DNA of 57,884 bases from Mycolicibacterium novocastrense (GCF_001570485.1 NZ_BCTA01000064.1:1-57884); one strand, 5' to 3'. Counted from the stretch's first letter, positions 24,326 to 33,057 are shown. Notes: generated by a model not told the origin, from the sequence alone. Numbers and translations: made by a program.

Positions 24326-24546
24326 TCGTCGTCGTCCGGGTCAAGCCCGGCAGCGCGAAGGGTCCGCTGGTGGAGGTCGACGACGCCGGCGAGCTGACGG
24401 TGTACGTGCGTGAGCGCGCCGTCGACGGTAAGGCCACCAAGGCCGTCACCAAGCTGCTTGCCGAACATTTCGGGGTCGCGCCAAGCAGGGTCACACTGGT
24501 CTCCGGCACAACGTCGCGGATCAAGCGCTTCACAATCGAGCGTTGA
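24322..24546 (+). CDS. DUF167 (YggU/UPF0235) small protein
   Basis: A 74-residue cytosolic protein of the DUF167 family, recognised by VVVRVKPGSAKGP, VRERAVDGKATKAVTKLLAEH and the end LVSGTTSRIKRFTIE. The family fold is known but not the function. ATG 24322 overlaps the TGA of the upstream membrane protein (ATGA); an ATG six codons earlier (24304) is possible. It is the last gene of the KstR-box-led cluster and convergent with livF after 13 bases. Confidence 0.85.
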   Translation: MIVVVRVKPGSAKGPLVEVDDAGELTVYVRERAVDGKATKAVTKLLAEHFGVAPSRVTLVSGTTSRIKRFTIER

Positions 24547-24559
24547 GCGCAAAGTCAGG

Positions 24560-25312
24560 TCAGGCGACGCCGAGGTAGGCGGCGCGAATGCTGTCGTCGC
24601 TCAACAGCTCTCGGGCGTTCCCGGTGCGCGTGACCTCACCGGTCTCCAGGATGTAGGCCCGGTCCGAGCGGCTCAGTGCCTGCTGCGCATTCTGTTCCAC
24701 CAGCAGCACGGTGGTGCCCTGGGCGTTGATCTCGGCGATGATCTTGAAGATCTGTGAGATCACCATCGGTGCCAGGCCCATCGACGGCTCGTCGAGCAGC
24801 AGCACCCGCGGCCTGGCCATCAAAGCACGGCCGATCGCGAGCATCTGCTGCTCACCACCCGACAGCGTGCCGCCGACCTGGCTACGCCGCTCGGCCAGGC
24901 GCGGAAACGTCTCCAGGATCCAGTCCAGCCGCTGCTTGTGCTCGGAGCGGGAAGGGAACCTGCGGCCGTAGCAACCCATTTCGAGGTTCTCCACGACCGT
25001 CATCCCCGGGAAGACGCCGCGCCCCTCGGGCGCCTGCACCAGTCCCTCGATCACGCGTTGGTGGGCCTTGACCTTGCTGATGTCGCGACCTTCGAACCAG
25101 ATCGAGCCCGCCGTCAGGGGCAGCAGCCCCGAGATGGCGCGCATGGTGGTCGTCTTACCGGCGCCGTTGGAACCGAGCAGCGTGACGAGCTCACCCTCGT
25201 GAACCTTCAACGAGATACCGTGCAGTGCACGGATTCTTCCGTATTGCACGACGATGTCGCGCAACTCGAGGATGACGGGTCGTTCAGATGCCTGATCACT
25301 CGACAGCGTCAT
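24560..25312 (-). CDS. livF: Branched-chain amino acid ABC transporter ATPase LivF
   Basis: One of the two ATPases of a Liv-type importer, 250 residues. Walker A is GSNGAGKTT, the signature LSGGEQQ and Walker B VLLLDEPSMGLAP, followed by the H-loop-like VEQNAQQAL of LivF (Q replaces H, as usual in this subfamily). The start is ATG 25310-25312, which overlaps the end of livG by 17 bases. It is the last gene of livKHMGF. The substrate is probably leucine, isoleucine or valine, but related systems carry urea or amides. Confidence 0.92.
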   Translation of the reverse strand: MTLSSDQASERPVILELRDIVVQYGRIRALHGISLKVHEGELVTLLGSNGAGKTTTMRAISGLLPLTAGSIWFEGRDISKVKAHQRVIEGLVQAPEGRGVFPGMTVVENLEMGCYGRRFPSRSEHKQRLDWILETFPRLAERRSQVGGTLSGGEQQMLAIGRALMARPRVLLLDEPSMGLAPMVISQIFKIIAEINAQGTTVLLVEQNAQQALSRSDRAYILETGEVTRTGNARELLSDDSIRAAYLGVA

Positions 25313-26123
25313 CGGACACCCCCAGATAGGCTGCGATGACCTTCGGGTCCTCACGGATCTCGGAAGGCAGGCCGTCGGCGATCTTGCGCCCGAACTCCAG
25401 CACCACGATGCGGTCGGTCACCCCCATCACCAGCCTCATATCGTGTTCGATCAACAGCACCGTGTAGCCGTCGTCGCGGATCTTCTGGATCAACTCGATC
25501 AGGGAAGCCTTCTCGCGCGGGTTGAACCCGGCGGCCGGTTCGTCCAGGCACAACAGCTTCGGTTCGGTGGCCAGTGCGCGCGCGATCTCCAAGCGGCGCT
25601 GGTCGCCGTAGGGCAGATTCTTGGCCTTCTCCTCGCCACGGTGCCCGATCCCGACGAAATGCAGTAGCGCCGCCGATCTTTCGATGGCCGAGCGCTCCTC
25701 GCGGCGGTGACGCGGAGAGCGGACCAGCGCGCCCGGCACCGAGGTGAAGTGCCGGGCGTCGGTGCCGACCATGACGTTCTCCAAAGCCGTCATCTCCCCC
25801 CACAACCGGATGTTCTGGAAGGTGCGGGCAATACCGCGCCGGGTGATCTGGTGACGTTTGATCCGGCCCAGCGGCGCACCGTCGAACGTGACCGTGCCCG
25901 ACGTGGGGCGGTACACCCCGGTGATCGCGTTGAAGCACGTGGTCTTGCCCGCGCCGTTCGGCCCGATCATGCCGAGGATCTCACCGCGGCGGATGTCGAA
26001 CGACACCGAGTCCAGGGCTGTCAACCCGCCGAACTTCATTGTGAGATCGGTTGTCCGCAAGAGGATTTCACCCTCAGCGGCCTGGATCTCGCGGTGGACG
26101 CCCGCCAGCTCTTCGATGGTCAT
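25296..26123 (-). CDS. livG: Branched-chain amino acid ABC transporter ATPase LivG
   Basis: The second ATPase of the importer, 275 residues. Walker A is GPNGAGKTT, the Q-loop region GIARTFQNIRLWGEMT, and Walker B LLCLDEPAAGFNP followed by the D-loop and IEHDM switch His. The signature is LPYGDQRRLE, the usual degenerate LivG form. ATG 26121-26123 overlaps the livM stop (ATGA). The N-terminal extension of about 20 residues (MTIEELAGVHREIQAAEGE) precedes the ATPase domain. Confidence 0.92.
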   Translation of the reverse strand: MTIEELAGVHREIQAAEGEILLRTTDLTMKFGGLTALDSVSFDIRRGEILGMIGPNGAGKTTCFNAITGVYRPTSGTVTFDGAPLGRIKRHQITRRGIARTFQNIRLWGEMTALENVMVGTDARHFTSVPGALVRSPRHRREERSAIERSAALLHFVGIGHRGEEKAKNLPYGDQRRLEIARALATEPKLLCLDEPAAGFNPREKASLIELIQKIRDDGYTVLLIEHDMRLVMGVTDRIVVLEFGRKIADGLPSEIREDPKVIAAYLGVSDDAVE

Positions 26124-27289
26124 CGCGCCGACTCCTTCTCCGGCGAACGCAGCAGGTCGCGCGCGGCCTTGCCGTAGGCCAGCAACTGCGCTCGTGCCGG
26201 GAACAGGCCCTGCGGCCGGAAGATCATCAACATCACCAAGGCCAGCCCGAAGAACAGGTACTTCAGGTCGCCGAGGTTGATGCCGAGGAACTCCACACCC
26301 AGCAACCGGTTCGGCAAATAGACGATGATGAACGCACCGACCACCACGCCGAGCTTGTTGCCCTGCCCGCCGAGCACCACCGCGCACAGGAACAGCATCG
26401 AGTTGATGATGTTGAACGTCGGCGGCGCCACGAACTGCACCTGGCCGGCGTACAGCGCGCCCGACAGCCCGCCGATCGCCGCCCCGATGACAAAGGCCCA
26501 CAGTTTGAACCGGAACGTGTTGACGCCCATCACTTCCGCGGCGTCCTCGTCCTCGCGGACCGCGATCCAGGCACGTCCGACGCGGCTGCGTTCGAGGTTG
26601 CCGACCAGGACCAGGATGCCGATCATCAGCACGATGCCCAGCCAGAACCACCACGTCCCGTAGTTGGCGTCGCCCGCGGAGTTACCGCTGGAGAAGACGC
26701 CGTCGGGTACGCGTTCGCTGGCACCCACCCGCGGATAGGCGACCTCGTTGAGGCCGCGGGGCCCATTGGTCACCTCGGAGAGGTTGTCGGCCATGAGCCG
26801 GATGATCTCGCCGAAACCCAGCGTGACGATCGCCAGATAGTCACCGCGCAACCTCAGCGTCGGCGTACCCAGGATGAGACCCGTCAGTGCGGTGATGGCC
26901 ATCGCCAGCGGCACACAGGCCAGCCACGCCCAATCCTCGTTGAACCATCCCGTGGCGCCCATCTTGTTCCATGGACTGTTCGGACTGGTCAGCAGCGCAA
27001 CGGTATACGCACCGACGGCGTAGAAACCGACGTAGCCGAGGTCTAGCAGGCCTGCCTGGCCGACGACGACGTTGAGGCCGATCGCGATGATCGCCACCAT
27101 CGCGAACTGTGCCATGGTGCCGCCGAAGCTGATGTTCGGCGTGTCCAGGAAGGGCGGGGGGAACAGCGGCAGCAGCGCGAGCAGGCCGAACGCGACCAGC
27201 CCGAAGCCCCACTTCTGTACGCGGGAAAGCCCGTCCCACCAACGACGCAGTGCGTCGCCGGGTGCCAAGACCTTCTCGCTGGCCCTCAT
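26120..27289 (-). CDS. livM: Branched-chain amino acid ABC transporter permease LivM
   Basis: Inner-membrane permease of 389 residues with eight to ten transmembrane segments. LivM features are visible in GQAGLLDLGYVGFYAVGAYT and the cytoplasmic coupling loop RVGRAWIAVREDEDAAEVMG, followed by VNTFRFKLWAFVIGA. The N-terminus has a cytosolic stretch before the first helix. The start overlaps the livH stop (27286-27289). It acts with livH as the membrane pore of the importer. Confidence 0.92.
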   Translation of the reverse strand: MRASEKVLAPGDALRRWWDGLSRVQKWGFGLVAFGLLALLPLFPPPFLDTPNISFGGTMAQFAMVAIIAIGLNVVVGQAGLLDLGYVGFYAVGAYTVALLTSPNSPWNKMGATGWFNEDWAWLACVPLAMAITALTGLILGTPTLRLRGDYLAIVTLGFGEIIRLMADNLSEVTNGPRGLNEVAYPRVGASERVPDGVFSSGNSAGDANYGTWWFWLGIVLMIGILVLVGNLERSRVGRAWIAVREDEDAAEVMGVNTFRFKLWAFVIGAAIGGLSGALYAGQVQFVAPPTFNIINSMLFLCAVVLGGQGNKLGVVVGAFIIVYLPNRLLGVEFLGINLGDLKYLFFGLALVMLMIFRPQGLFPARAQLLAYGKAARDLLRSPEKESAR

Positions 27290-28332
27290 GCGCGCGCCTT
27301 CCCGAGGCTTTCCCCGAGTATCCCCGTCGGTCGGAAGAACAGAACCAGGACCAGCAGCACGAAGGCCACGACGTCACGCCACTGGGTTCCGAACACGGCC
27401 TGCCCGTAGTTCTCCATGATGCCCAGCAGGAGCCCACCCAGCAGGGCGCCGCGCAGGTTGCCGATGCCGCCGAGGACCGCGGCCGAGAACGCCTTGATGC
27501 CCAGCAGGAAGCCGCCAGAGTAGATGATGCCCTGCGGCACCTTCAGCGTGTACAGCAGCGCGGCGGCCCCGGCCAGCAGGCCTCCGATCAGAAACGTCGT
27601 CATGATGATGCGTTCGCGGGAGACGCCCATCAGGGTCGCGGTGTCCGGGTCCTGGGCCACCGCCCGAATCCCGCGCCCGAACCTGGTTCGGTTGATGGTC
27701 AGGTCGGTCATCAAGGCGAGGACCAACGCCGCACCGACGATGATCAGCGTGATGTTGGAGACCGCGGAACCGAACACCGTGAACTGGGTTTCGGGCGCGA
27801 CGAGCCGGATCGGTTGTTGCGCGTTGGATCCTCCGTACCCGTCGATGATCTTCGGCAGGATGAAGTGCACGAACTCCTGCAGCACGAACGACATGCCGAT
27901 CGCGGTGATGAGAAACGACAGCCGGTCGGCTTTCCGTCGCCGCAGCGGCCGGTAGGCCACCGCCTCCAGGCCGACGGCTGTGGCGCCGGACACCGCCATC
28001 GCGAACAGCATGGCGATACCGAGATACAGCACCGTCAGCGCGATGCCTTTGTCGTAGGTGTTACCGCTGGGCGTGAAACCCAGGATCATGTCGAGGCAGA
28101 AGTACGCCCCGAACATGCCGAACATGAACACTTCCGAATGCGCGAAGTTGATCAGCTTGAGCACGCCGTAGACCAACGTGTAGCCGACGGCCACCAACGC
28201 ATAGATCGCGCCCCACGACAGGCCGTCGATCGTCAACTGCCAGAAGCCGTCTCGCAACCCGTCCAGGTTGAAGCTGATGTTCGCGGCCAAGCAGGTGTAC
28301 TGGTCGACGCACTCGGGTGGGATCCCGGTCAT
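27286..28332 (-). CDS. livH: Branched-chain amino acid ABC transporter permease LivH
   Basis: Permease partner of LivM, 348 residues. The LivH pattern is GLSWGAIYALVAVGYTLVYG followed by KLINFAHSEVFMFG, and the coupling loop is RFGRGIRAVAQDPDTATLMG. The first about 30 residues (MTGIPPECVDQYTCLAAN) are likely external before the first membrane helix. It is separated from livK by 82 bases that contain a 12-base hairpin, so livHMGF expression may be lower than that of livK. Confidence 0.92.
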   Translation of the reverse strand: MTGIPPECVDQYTCLAANISFNLDGLRDGFWQLTIDGLSWGAIYALVAVGYTLVYGVLKLINFAHSEVFMFGMFGAYFCLDMILGFTPSGNTYDKGIALTVLYLGIAMLFAMAVSGATAVGLEAVAYRPLRRRKADRLSFLITAIGMSFVLQEFVHFILPKIIDGYGGSNAQQPIRLVAPETQFTVFGSAVSNITLIIVGAALVLALMTDLTINRTRFGRGIRAVAQDPDTATLMGVSRERIIMTTFLIGGLLAGAAALLYTLKVPQGIIYSGGFLLGIKAFSAAVLGGIGNLRGALLGGLLLGIMENYGQAVFGTQWRDVVAFVLLVLVLFFRPTGILGESLGKARA

Positions 28333-28370
28333 CCGGTGGCGGCTCCTCGCGGGAACGGGCCTTTAGCGAA

Positions 28371-28403
28371 AACGCGTCCGAGCCTTGCGGTCTCGGACGC
28401 GTT
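28371..28403. terminator. Hairpin between livK and livH (terminator or attenuator)
   Basis: AACGCGTCCGAG and CTCGGACGCGTT pair perfectly around a 9-base loop. On the minus strand the stem is followed by TTTT. It lies 11 bases after the livK stop. It may partly terminate the transcript or protect the livK mRNA end. Confidence 0.65.
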
Positions 28404-28414
28404 CGCCTCAGCGG

Positions 28415-29629
28415 CTATTGAACTTTGTAGATCCAGATCAAGCTGGTGGTCAGCTCACCGTTCGGGGTCCACTGGTACTGCCGGGCCACGCCGCGACCGT
28501 TGTAGTTGCGGACGAAGTCGAGCAGCGCGGGCCGGGTGATGGCGCCAGAGTCGATGCCCTTCAGCAGGATGGTGCCCAGGTCGTAGCCCTCGCTGCTGTA
28601 GGTGCCCGGTTCCTGGTTGAACTTCTTGGTGTACTCGTCGGCGAAACTGCCGGTGGCCGGGCCGCACGGGCAGGACAGCACGGCGTCCTTGGCCGCGTCG
28701 CCGGCCTGCTTCACGAATTCGGGGTCCTTGGTGCCGTCGGCGCTGGCGAACGTCCCTTCGTACCCGCCGTCGCGCAGCTGCTGTACGAACGGCGCCGCCT
28801 CGGCGTAGTAGCCGCTGAAGAACACCGAGTCCGGGTTGGCGCCCTTGATCTGGGTGACCGCCGCCGAGAAGTCCTTGTCGCCCTTCTTGACCGAGATGTT
28901 GCAGGACGAGTCGGCCACCGGGCCGAGCGTCTCGCGAACGGTCTGCCCCAGCCCCAGGCCGTAGTCCGTGCTGTCGTCGACCACGCAGACCTTCTTGTGG
29001 CCGAGAGTGTTCTTCAGATAGTTGGCCACCGAAGGCCCCTGCACGCCGTCGTTGCCCAGACCGCGGAAGAAGGTTCGCCAGCCCTTGTCGGACAGCGTGA
29101 CGTTGGTCGCCGAGGCCGTTGCGGCGACGAGACCGGCCTGATTGAAGACGTCGCCGGTGGCCATGGTCTCGCCGGAGAAGGCGGGACCGATCAGGCCGAT
29201 GGTGAACGCGTCGTTGATGATCTGCGGCGCGATCTGGGTGGCCTTCTGCGGGTCGCCTTCGGTGTCGAAGGTCTTCAACTGGACCTGGCAACCCGGGTTC
29301 GCGGCGTTGTGCTTGTCCACCGCCAGCTGGATGCCGTTCTTGATGTTGATGCCCAATGCCGCGTCGGGGCCGTTGAGCGCTCCGGCCATGGCCAGCGACA
29401 CCGGCGGGCACTGCGCGTTACCGTCACCGGCGGGATCGGCGGGCGCGGCACCCTCATCGGACTTGACCTCGGCCCCGCTCTCGTCGATCTGCACCTGCTC
29501 GACGATCTTCAGAGCGGACTGCGCCTCACCGCCCTCGGTCGGCTCGGCCTGTTGGCAGCCGGCCATGCCGAGCACAACCAGACCAGCGCTGCTGATAGCA
29601 AATGCTTTCCGTGCCACGCGACCGCGCAC
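28415..29629 (-). CDS. livK: Branched-chain amino acid-binding lipoprotein (LivK-like)
   Basis: Extracellular solute receptor of 404 residues. The signal peptide ends in lipobox GMAGC with Cys25. The periplasmic-binding fold type I (ANF-receptor-like) is seen in PPVSLAMAGALNGPDAALG, INDAFTIGLIGPAFSGETMA and VCVVDDSTDYGLGLGQ. The start GTG 29629 is preceded by GGAGGTG at good spacing; GTG 29617 is an alternative. It is the first gene of livKHMGF. The ligand is inferred from neighbours only. Confidence 0.88.
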   Translation of the reverse strand: MRGRVARKAFAISSAGLVVLGMAGCQQAEPTEGGEAQSALKIVEQVQIDESGAEVKSDEGAAPADPAGDGNAQCPPVSLAMAGALNGPDAALGINIKNGIQLAVDKHNAANPGCQVQLKTFDTEGDPQKATQIAPQIINDAFTIGLIGPAFSGETMATGDVFNQAGLVAATASATNVTLSDKGWRTFFRGLGNDGVQGPSVANYLKNTLGHKKVCVVDDSTDYGLGLGQTVRETLGPVADSSCNISVKKGDKDFSAAVTQIKGANPDSVFFSGYYAEAAPFVQQLRDGGYEGTFASADGTKDPEFVKQAGDAAKDAVLSCPCGPATGSFADEYTKKFNQEPGTYSSEGYDLGTILLKGIDSGAITRPALLDFVRNYNGRGVARQYQWTPNGELTTSLIWIYKVQ

Positions 29630-29816
29630 GCTTCACCTCCGGGTCGTTGTGTTAGTCGGCTCCGGCGCCTCAGCCCGGCGGGCGGGGGCGGCGACGTTCC
29701 GGGAAGACCATAGCCAACGCTCGGCGCTGGTGCGCGCTGTTGAACGACGCGTCGCGGTCGCCGCGATCAAACCGCGTCACCGGAAACGCAGTTTTTACCG
29801 GGCGTCGGGGCGGAAG

Positions 29817-30458
29817 TCAGCTCGGCTCCGACGCATCGCTGGGCGTGTCGAGGGTTTCGAGGACCACTTCAGCGACGCGTTTCATGGTGGTGCGCCGGTC
29901 CATCGCGGCGCGTTGGATCCACTTGAACGCTTCGGGTTCGGTCATCCCCTGTTTGGCCTGCAGCAAACCCTTGGCCCGTTCGACGAGCTTGCGCGTCTCG
30001 AGCCGGTCGGACAGCGTGGCGACTTCCTGCTCCAGCGCGGCGATCTCCCCGAAGCGGCTCACCGCGACCTCGATGGCCGGGATGAGGTCGGTGACGGTGA
30101 AGGGTTTGACCAGGTAGGCCATGGCGCCGGCATCCCTGGCGCGTTCGACCAGTTCCCGTTGGCTGAACGCGGTCAGGATGACGATCGGCGCGATGCGCTT
30201 GCTGGCGATCTCGGCCGCGGCGTCGATGCCGTCGCGACGGGGCATCTTGACGTCCATGATCACGAGGTCGGGTTTGAGGCTCTCGGCGAGATCGACGGCC
30301 TCCTGTCCGTCGCCGGCCTCACCGACGATCTCGTAGCCCTCTTCGCGGAGCATCTCGGCCAAGTCCATCCGGATGAGCGCTTCGTCCTCGGCGACGAGAA
30401 CGCGGCGGCCCTTCCCGGCGTCGGGTGGTGCCCCAGCAGCGGTTGCCATGGAAACCAT
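29817..30458 (-). CDS. pdtaR: ANTAR-domain response regulator PdtaR
   Basis: Response regulator of 213 residues that binds RNA through its ANTAR domain; in M. tuberculosis (Rv1626) it is the partner of the histidine kinase PdtaS. The receiver domain is at about 18-135 with acidic pocket E24/D25, phospho-acceptor D69 (LVIMDVKMPRRDG), the T of TAFSQ and the K of YLVKPF. The ANTAR domain is at about 150-205 (LVERAKGLLQAKQGMTEPEAF). ATG 30458 is used; ATG 30449 is an equally good alternative. It is divergent from tRNA-Leu. Confidence 0.93.
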   Translation of the reverse strand: MVSMATAAGAPPDAGKGRRVLVAEDEALIRMDLAEMLREEGYEIVGEAGDGQEAVDLAESLKPDLVIMDVKMPRRDGIDAAAEIASKRIAPIVILTAFSQRELVERARDAGAMAYLVKPFTVTDLIPAIEVAVSRFGEIAALEQEVATLSDRLETRKLVERAKGLLQAKQGMTEPEAFKWIQRAAMDRRTTMKRVAEVVLETLDTPSDASEPS

Positions 30459-30541
30459 TGTGGCGGTAGCAGTGCCGTTCAGCGAGTTCGGGGCATCATC
30501 TAAGGTGGTAAGCCGCGCAACAGAGCCGTACACCTACCAGA

Positions 30542-30618
30542 GCCCTCGTAGCCCAATTGGCAGAGGCACACGACTCAAAATCGTGACAGTGTGAGTTCGA
30601 GTCTCACCGAGGGCACCA
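30542..30618 (+). tRNA. tRNA-Leu (anticodon CAA), CCA encoded
   Basis: Folds as acceptor GCCCTCG/CGAGGGC with discriminator A73, followed by an encoded CCA. The anticodon stem is CACGA/TCGTG with loop CTCAAAA, giving anticodon CAA. The T arm is GTGAG-TTCGAGT-CTCAC. The variable region has only about 5 bases (ACAGT), whereas bacterial tRNA-Leu normally has a long variable arm. The identity therefore rests on anticodon and A73. The adenylate cyclase gene begins 42 bases downstream on the same strand. Confidence 0.88.
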
Positions 30619-30659
30619 CAAATCGGCAGGTCCAGCCCGTTCGGCGTTACGCTCTAGTC

Positions 30660-31967
30660 GTGGAGATGAGGCTGCGGCCGGTCTGCGTGCCCGAAGTGGC
30701 GCTACAGAACCGGACGCCCGCCCGGGTTCGGCACCACGCGGAAAGGTCCGTGCGACGCCGCCGGGTGCTCGACGTCACCGCAATGATCAGCGCGGCCATC
30801 AGCGCCTTCTTCGGGTTTCAGGGCCTGCTCGTCGGCGTCGAGGTGTGGTGGATCCCGGTCCTCAGCCTGGTCAGCGCCGTTGCGTTCGCCACCATCCCCC
30901 TGCTGTGCCGATTCGGCGAGCTGGTCGCGCCGCTGGTGTTCTTCGCCGTCGCGTACGCGACCATCGCGATCCAGTGCATACAGCTCGGCACCGGGTCGGG
31001 GCTGCAGTTCTACTTCGTCGTCGCGGCCGCGATCGTGGTGATCATCCTCGGCATCGACCACATCGTGCTGGCATCGGTGCTGTCGGCGCTGGGCGCGGTG
31101 ACGGTGGTGGCCCTGGAGTTCTTCGTCCCCGAAGACACCGGCATTCAACCGGACTGGGCCCGCACGACGTCGTTCATCCTCACCGTGGCCACGGCATGGA
31201 TCCTCGTCGTCGCCACGCTGTGGTTCGCGCTACGGGAGATCCGTCGCGCGCGGTTGGCGATGGAGGCCGAATACGAGCGCTCCGAACGTCTGCTGGCCAA
31301 CATCCTGCCCGCGACCATCGCCGAGCGGCTCAAGGACCCCACCCGTACGGTCATCGCCGACAGGTACGACGACGCATCGATACTGTTCGCCGACATCGCC
31401 GGGTACACCGAGCGGGCCAGCGACACCAATCCCTGCGACCTGGTGCGGTTTCTCGATCGGCTCTACACCGATCTGGACGCACTCGTCGACCGTCACGGCT
31501 TGGAGAAGGTCAAGACCAGCGGCGACTCCTACATGGTGGTCAGCGGTGTGCCACACCCCCGCCCGGATCACCTCGAAGCGCTGGCCTGCCTGGCGCTCGA
31601 CATGGCCGACGCCGTGGCCGACCTGCGCGACCCGCGCGGACGCAAGGTGCCCCTGCGAATCGGTCTGGCCGCGGGACCGGTCGTCGCCGGGGTCGTCGGG
31701 GCACGCAAGTTCTTTTACGACGTGTGGGGCGATGCGGTCAACGTCGCATCCCGGATGGAGACCACCGACGTCGAGGGGCGCATTCAGGTGCCCCAGGACG
31801 TGTATGAACGCCTACGCAGCACGTTCGTGCTCGAGCCTCGCGGCGAGGTCGAGGTCAAAGGCAAGGGCGTCATGACGACGTGGTACCTCGTCGGACGTCG
31901 AGACGACGCGGCCGTGCGCGACGCGGTGGAACTCGAACCGCTCAGTTTTCGACCTCAGTCGGCTTGA
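30660..31967 (+). CDS. cya: Membrane-bound class III adenylate cyclase (Rv1625c-like)
   Basis: Makes cAMP from ATP at the cytoplasmic membrane. It has 435 residues from GTG 30660; ATG 30666 is an alternative. Six transmembrane segments lie at about 38-195. A short linker with the ERSERLLANILPATIAERL signalling helix leads to the catalytic domain. Catalytic residues are complete: metal-binding D245 (ILFADIAGYT) and D289 (SGDSYMVV), base-recognising K285 and D354 (FFYDVWGD), transition-state N361 and R365 (NVASRME). This is the homodimeric, mammalian-like layout. The last 26 bases overlap the convergent SRPBCC gene. Confidence 0.93.
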   Translation: MEMRLRPVCVPEVALQNRTPARVRHHAERSVRRRRVLDVTAMISAAISAFFGFQGLLVGVEVWWIPVLSLVSAVAFATIPLLCRFGELVAPLVFFAVAYATIAIQCIQLGTGSGLQFYFVVAAAIVVIILGIDHIVLASVLSALGAVTVVALEFFVPEDTGIQPDWARTTSFILTVATAWILVVATLWFALREIRRARLAMEAEYERSERLLANILPATIAERLKDPTRTVIADRYDDASILFADIAGYTERASDTNPCDLVRFLDRLYTDLDALVDRHGLEKVKTSGDSYMVVSGVPHPRPDHLEALACLALDMADAVADLRDPRGRKVPLRIGLAAGPVVAGVVGARKFFYDVWGDAVNVASRMETTDVEGRIQVPQDVYERLRSTFVLEPRGEVEVKGKGVMTTWYLVGRRDDAAVRDAVELEPLSFRPQSA

Positions 31968-32391
31968 GCCGCTCGGCCAGCGCGGCCAGCCGCCACAGGG
32001 TCTCCCGGTTACGGGGGTAGACGGCGATGTCGGTCAGCTTGTTGGGCATGACCGCCGCGGGACCGCTCACCGGGAACTCCGTCATCTCCACCCGGCAGCC
32101 GTCGGGGATGTCGTGCAGGCGCAGGATGATTCGCGCGCCACCGAACGGACGACCCTTGGCGTGCAGCACCAACTCCTCGAGCGGCACACTCTTCTCGACC
32201 ACGGTCTTGTCGTCGAGCAGCAGCGGCCAGACACCCACCGAATGACGGATCTCGGATCCCGGTGCCGGCCAGTTCGGGTCCACGGCGCGCATCCGGCTGT
32301 TGCCGACCACCCATTGCGAGTACGTCCACCCGTCGGCCATGACATCCCAAACCTGTTGACGGGATGCGTGAATATCGCGTGTCACAGTCAC
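31942..32391 (-). CDS. SRPBCC-fold protein
   Basis: A 149-residue START/Bet v 1-like (polyketide cyclase/dehydrase superfamily) protein. It begins with TVTRDIHASRQQVWDVMADG and has the typical WVVGNSRMRAVDPNWPAPGS loop. Such proteins bind hydrophobic ligands; no substrate can be given. It matches the small lipid-binding-like proteins common in mycobacteria. The 3' end overlaps the convergent adenylate cyclase gene by 26 bases. Upstream lies the nested palindrome and dps2 on the same strand. Confidence 0.82.
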   Translation of the reverse strand: MTVTRDIHASRQQVWDVMADGWTYSQWVVGNSRMRAVDPNWPAPGSEIRHSVGVWPLLLDDKTVVEKSVPLEELVLHAKGRPFGGARIILRLHDIPDGCRVEMTEFPVSGPAAVMPNKLTDIAVYPRNRETLWRLAALAERLKPTEVEN

Positions 32392-32431
32392 GGCCGGAGA
32401 TATACCCGCATCGCGGAAAACGACTCACCCG

Positions 32432-32492
32432 CGCGACTGTGCGATCGCAGACGCACAACGCCGCGACCGGCGTTGTGAAACGCACAGTCGCG
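32432..32492. repeat. Nested palindrome between dps2 and the SRPBCC gene
   Basis: The outer arms CGCGACTGTGCG and CGCACAGTCGCG (12 bases) enclose inner arms CACAACGCCG and CGGCGTTGTG (10 bases) with loop CGAC. Both are perfect. It lies 18 bases past the dps2 stop on the minus strand and could act as a terminator or belong to a REP-like family. A weaker, similar arrangement (TGTGCGA...TCGCACA, 21901-21948) lies upstream of polA. Confidence 0.7.
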
Positions 32493-32510
32493 GCGTCGGT
32501 GGTTCAGTCT

Positions 32511-33002
32511 CTAGACCTTGCGGTTCTCGGACTTGATCAACCAGGCCAGCTTCTCGAGGCCTTCGATCAGCTGATGGAGGATGTCGGCGGAGGTCGGGTC
32601 CTCGGCGTCCACGACGTCGTGAACCTGACGCATCGTGTCGACAGCGGCGTACACCCGGCCCGTGATCAGGTCGACCGCATCCTGCGTGCTCACCGCGTAG
32701 GCGGGGAACTGCGGCAGCGAGGTGCCGGCGGTGACCGTGTCCGACCGTCCGTCGGGCCATGCTTCAAGCGCGCGCATCCGCTCGGCGATGGTGTCACTGC
32801 CCTCGCGGGCGAAATCGACGAGTTCGTCGAGCTGTAGATGAAGGTCGCGGAAGTTGGTTCCGACGATGTTCCAGTGCGCCTGCTTACCCTGGAGATGCAG
32901 CTCGACCAGATCGACGAGAACCCGCTGCAGGCTGTCGCTGAGTTCCGGTGAGGCCTCGAATGCCTGGATATCTGCTTCTGAACGACGTGTTGTGGTGGTC
33001 AT
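32511..33002 (-). CDS. dps2: Dps-family ferritin (Dps2-like)
   Basis: Dodecameric mini-ferritin of 163 residues that stores iron, removes peroxide and may bind DNA. It resembles the second Dps of M. smegmatis. The ferroxidase ligands are all present with exact family spacing: H43 (HWN), H55, D59, D70 and E74 (DTIAERM). ATG 33000-33002 is preceded by an AAGGAGG ribosome site. No long basic tail is present, so DNA binding, if any, must involve other surfaces. It is downstream of the DUF2339 gene by 55 bases and followed by the nested palindrome. Confidence 0.93.
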   Translation of the reverse strand: MTTTTRRSEADIQAFEASPELSDSLQRVLVDLVELHLQGKQAHWNIVGTNFRDLHLQLDELVDFAREGSDTIAERMRALEAWPDGRSDTVTAGTSLPQFPAYAVSTQDAVDLITGRVYAAVDTMRQVHDVVDAEDPTSADILHQLIEGLEKLAWLIKSENRKV

Positions 33003-33057
33003 GATCGCTACAACCCCTCCTTGTTTGGACTGATTCCAGTTTAGCATATTTTCCTGG

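Noticed and set aside
24560..29629. Urea (urt) transporter instead of livKHMGF
   Set aside because: The gene set would also fit, but no urease genes are near and the ATPase and permease motifs are of the general Liv type; kept as an alternative only.
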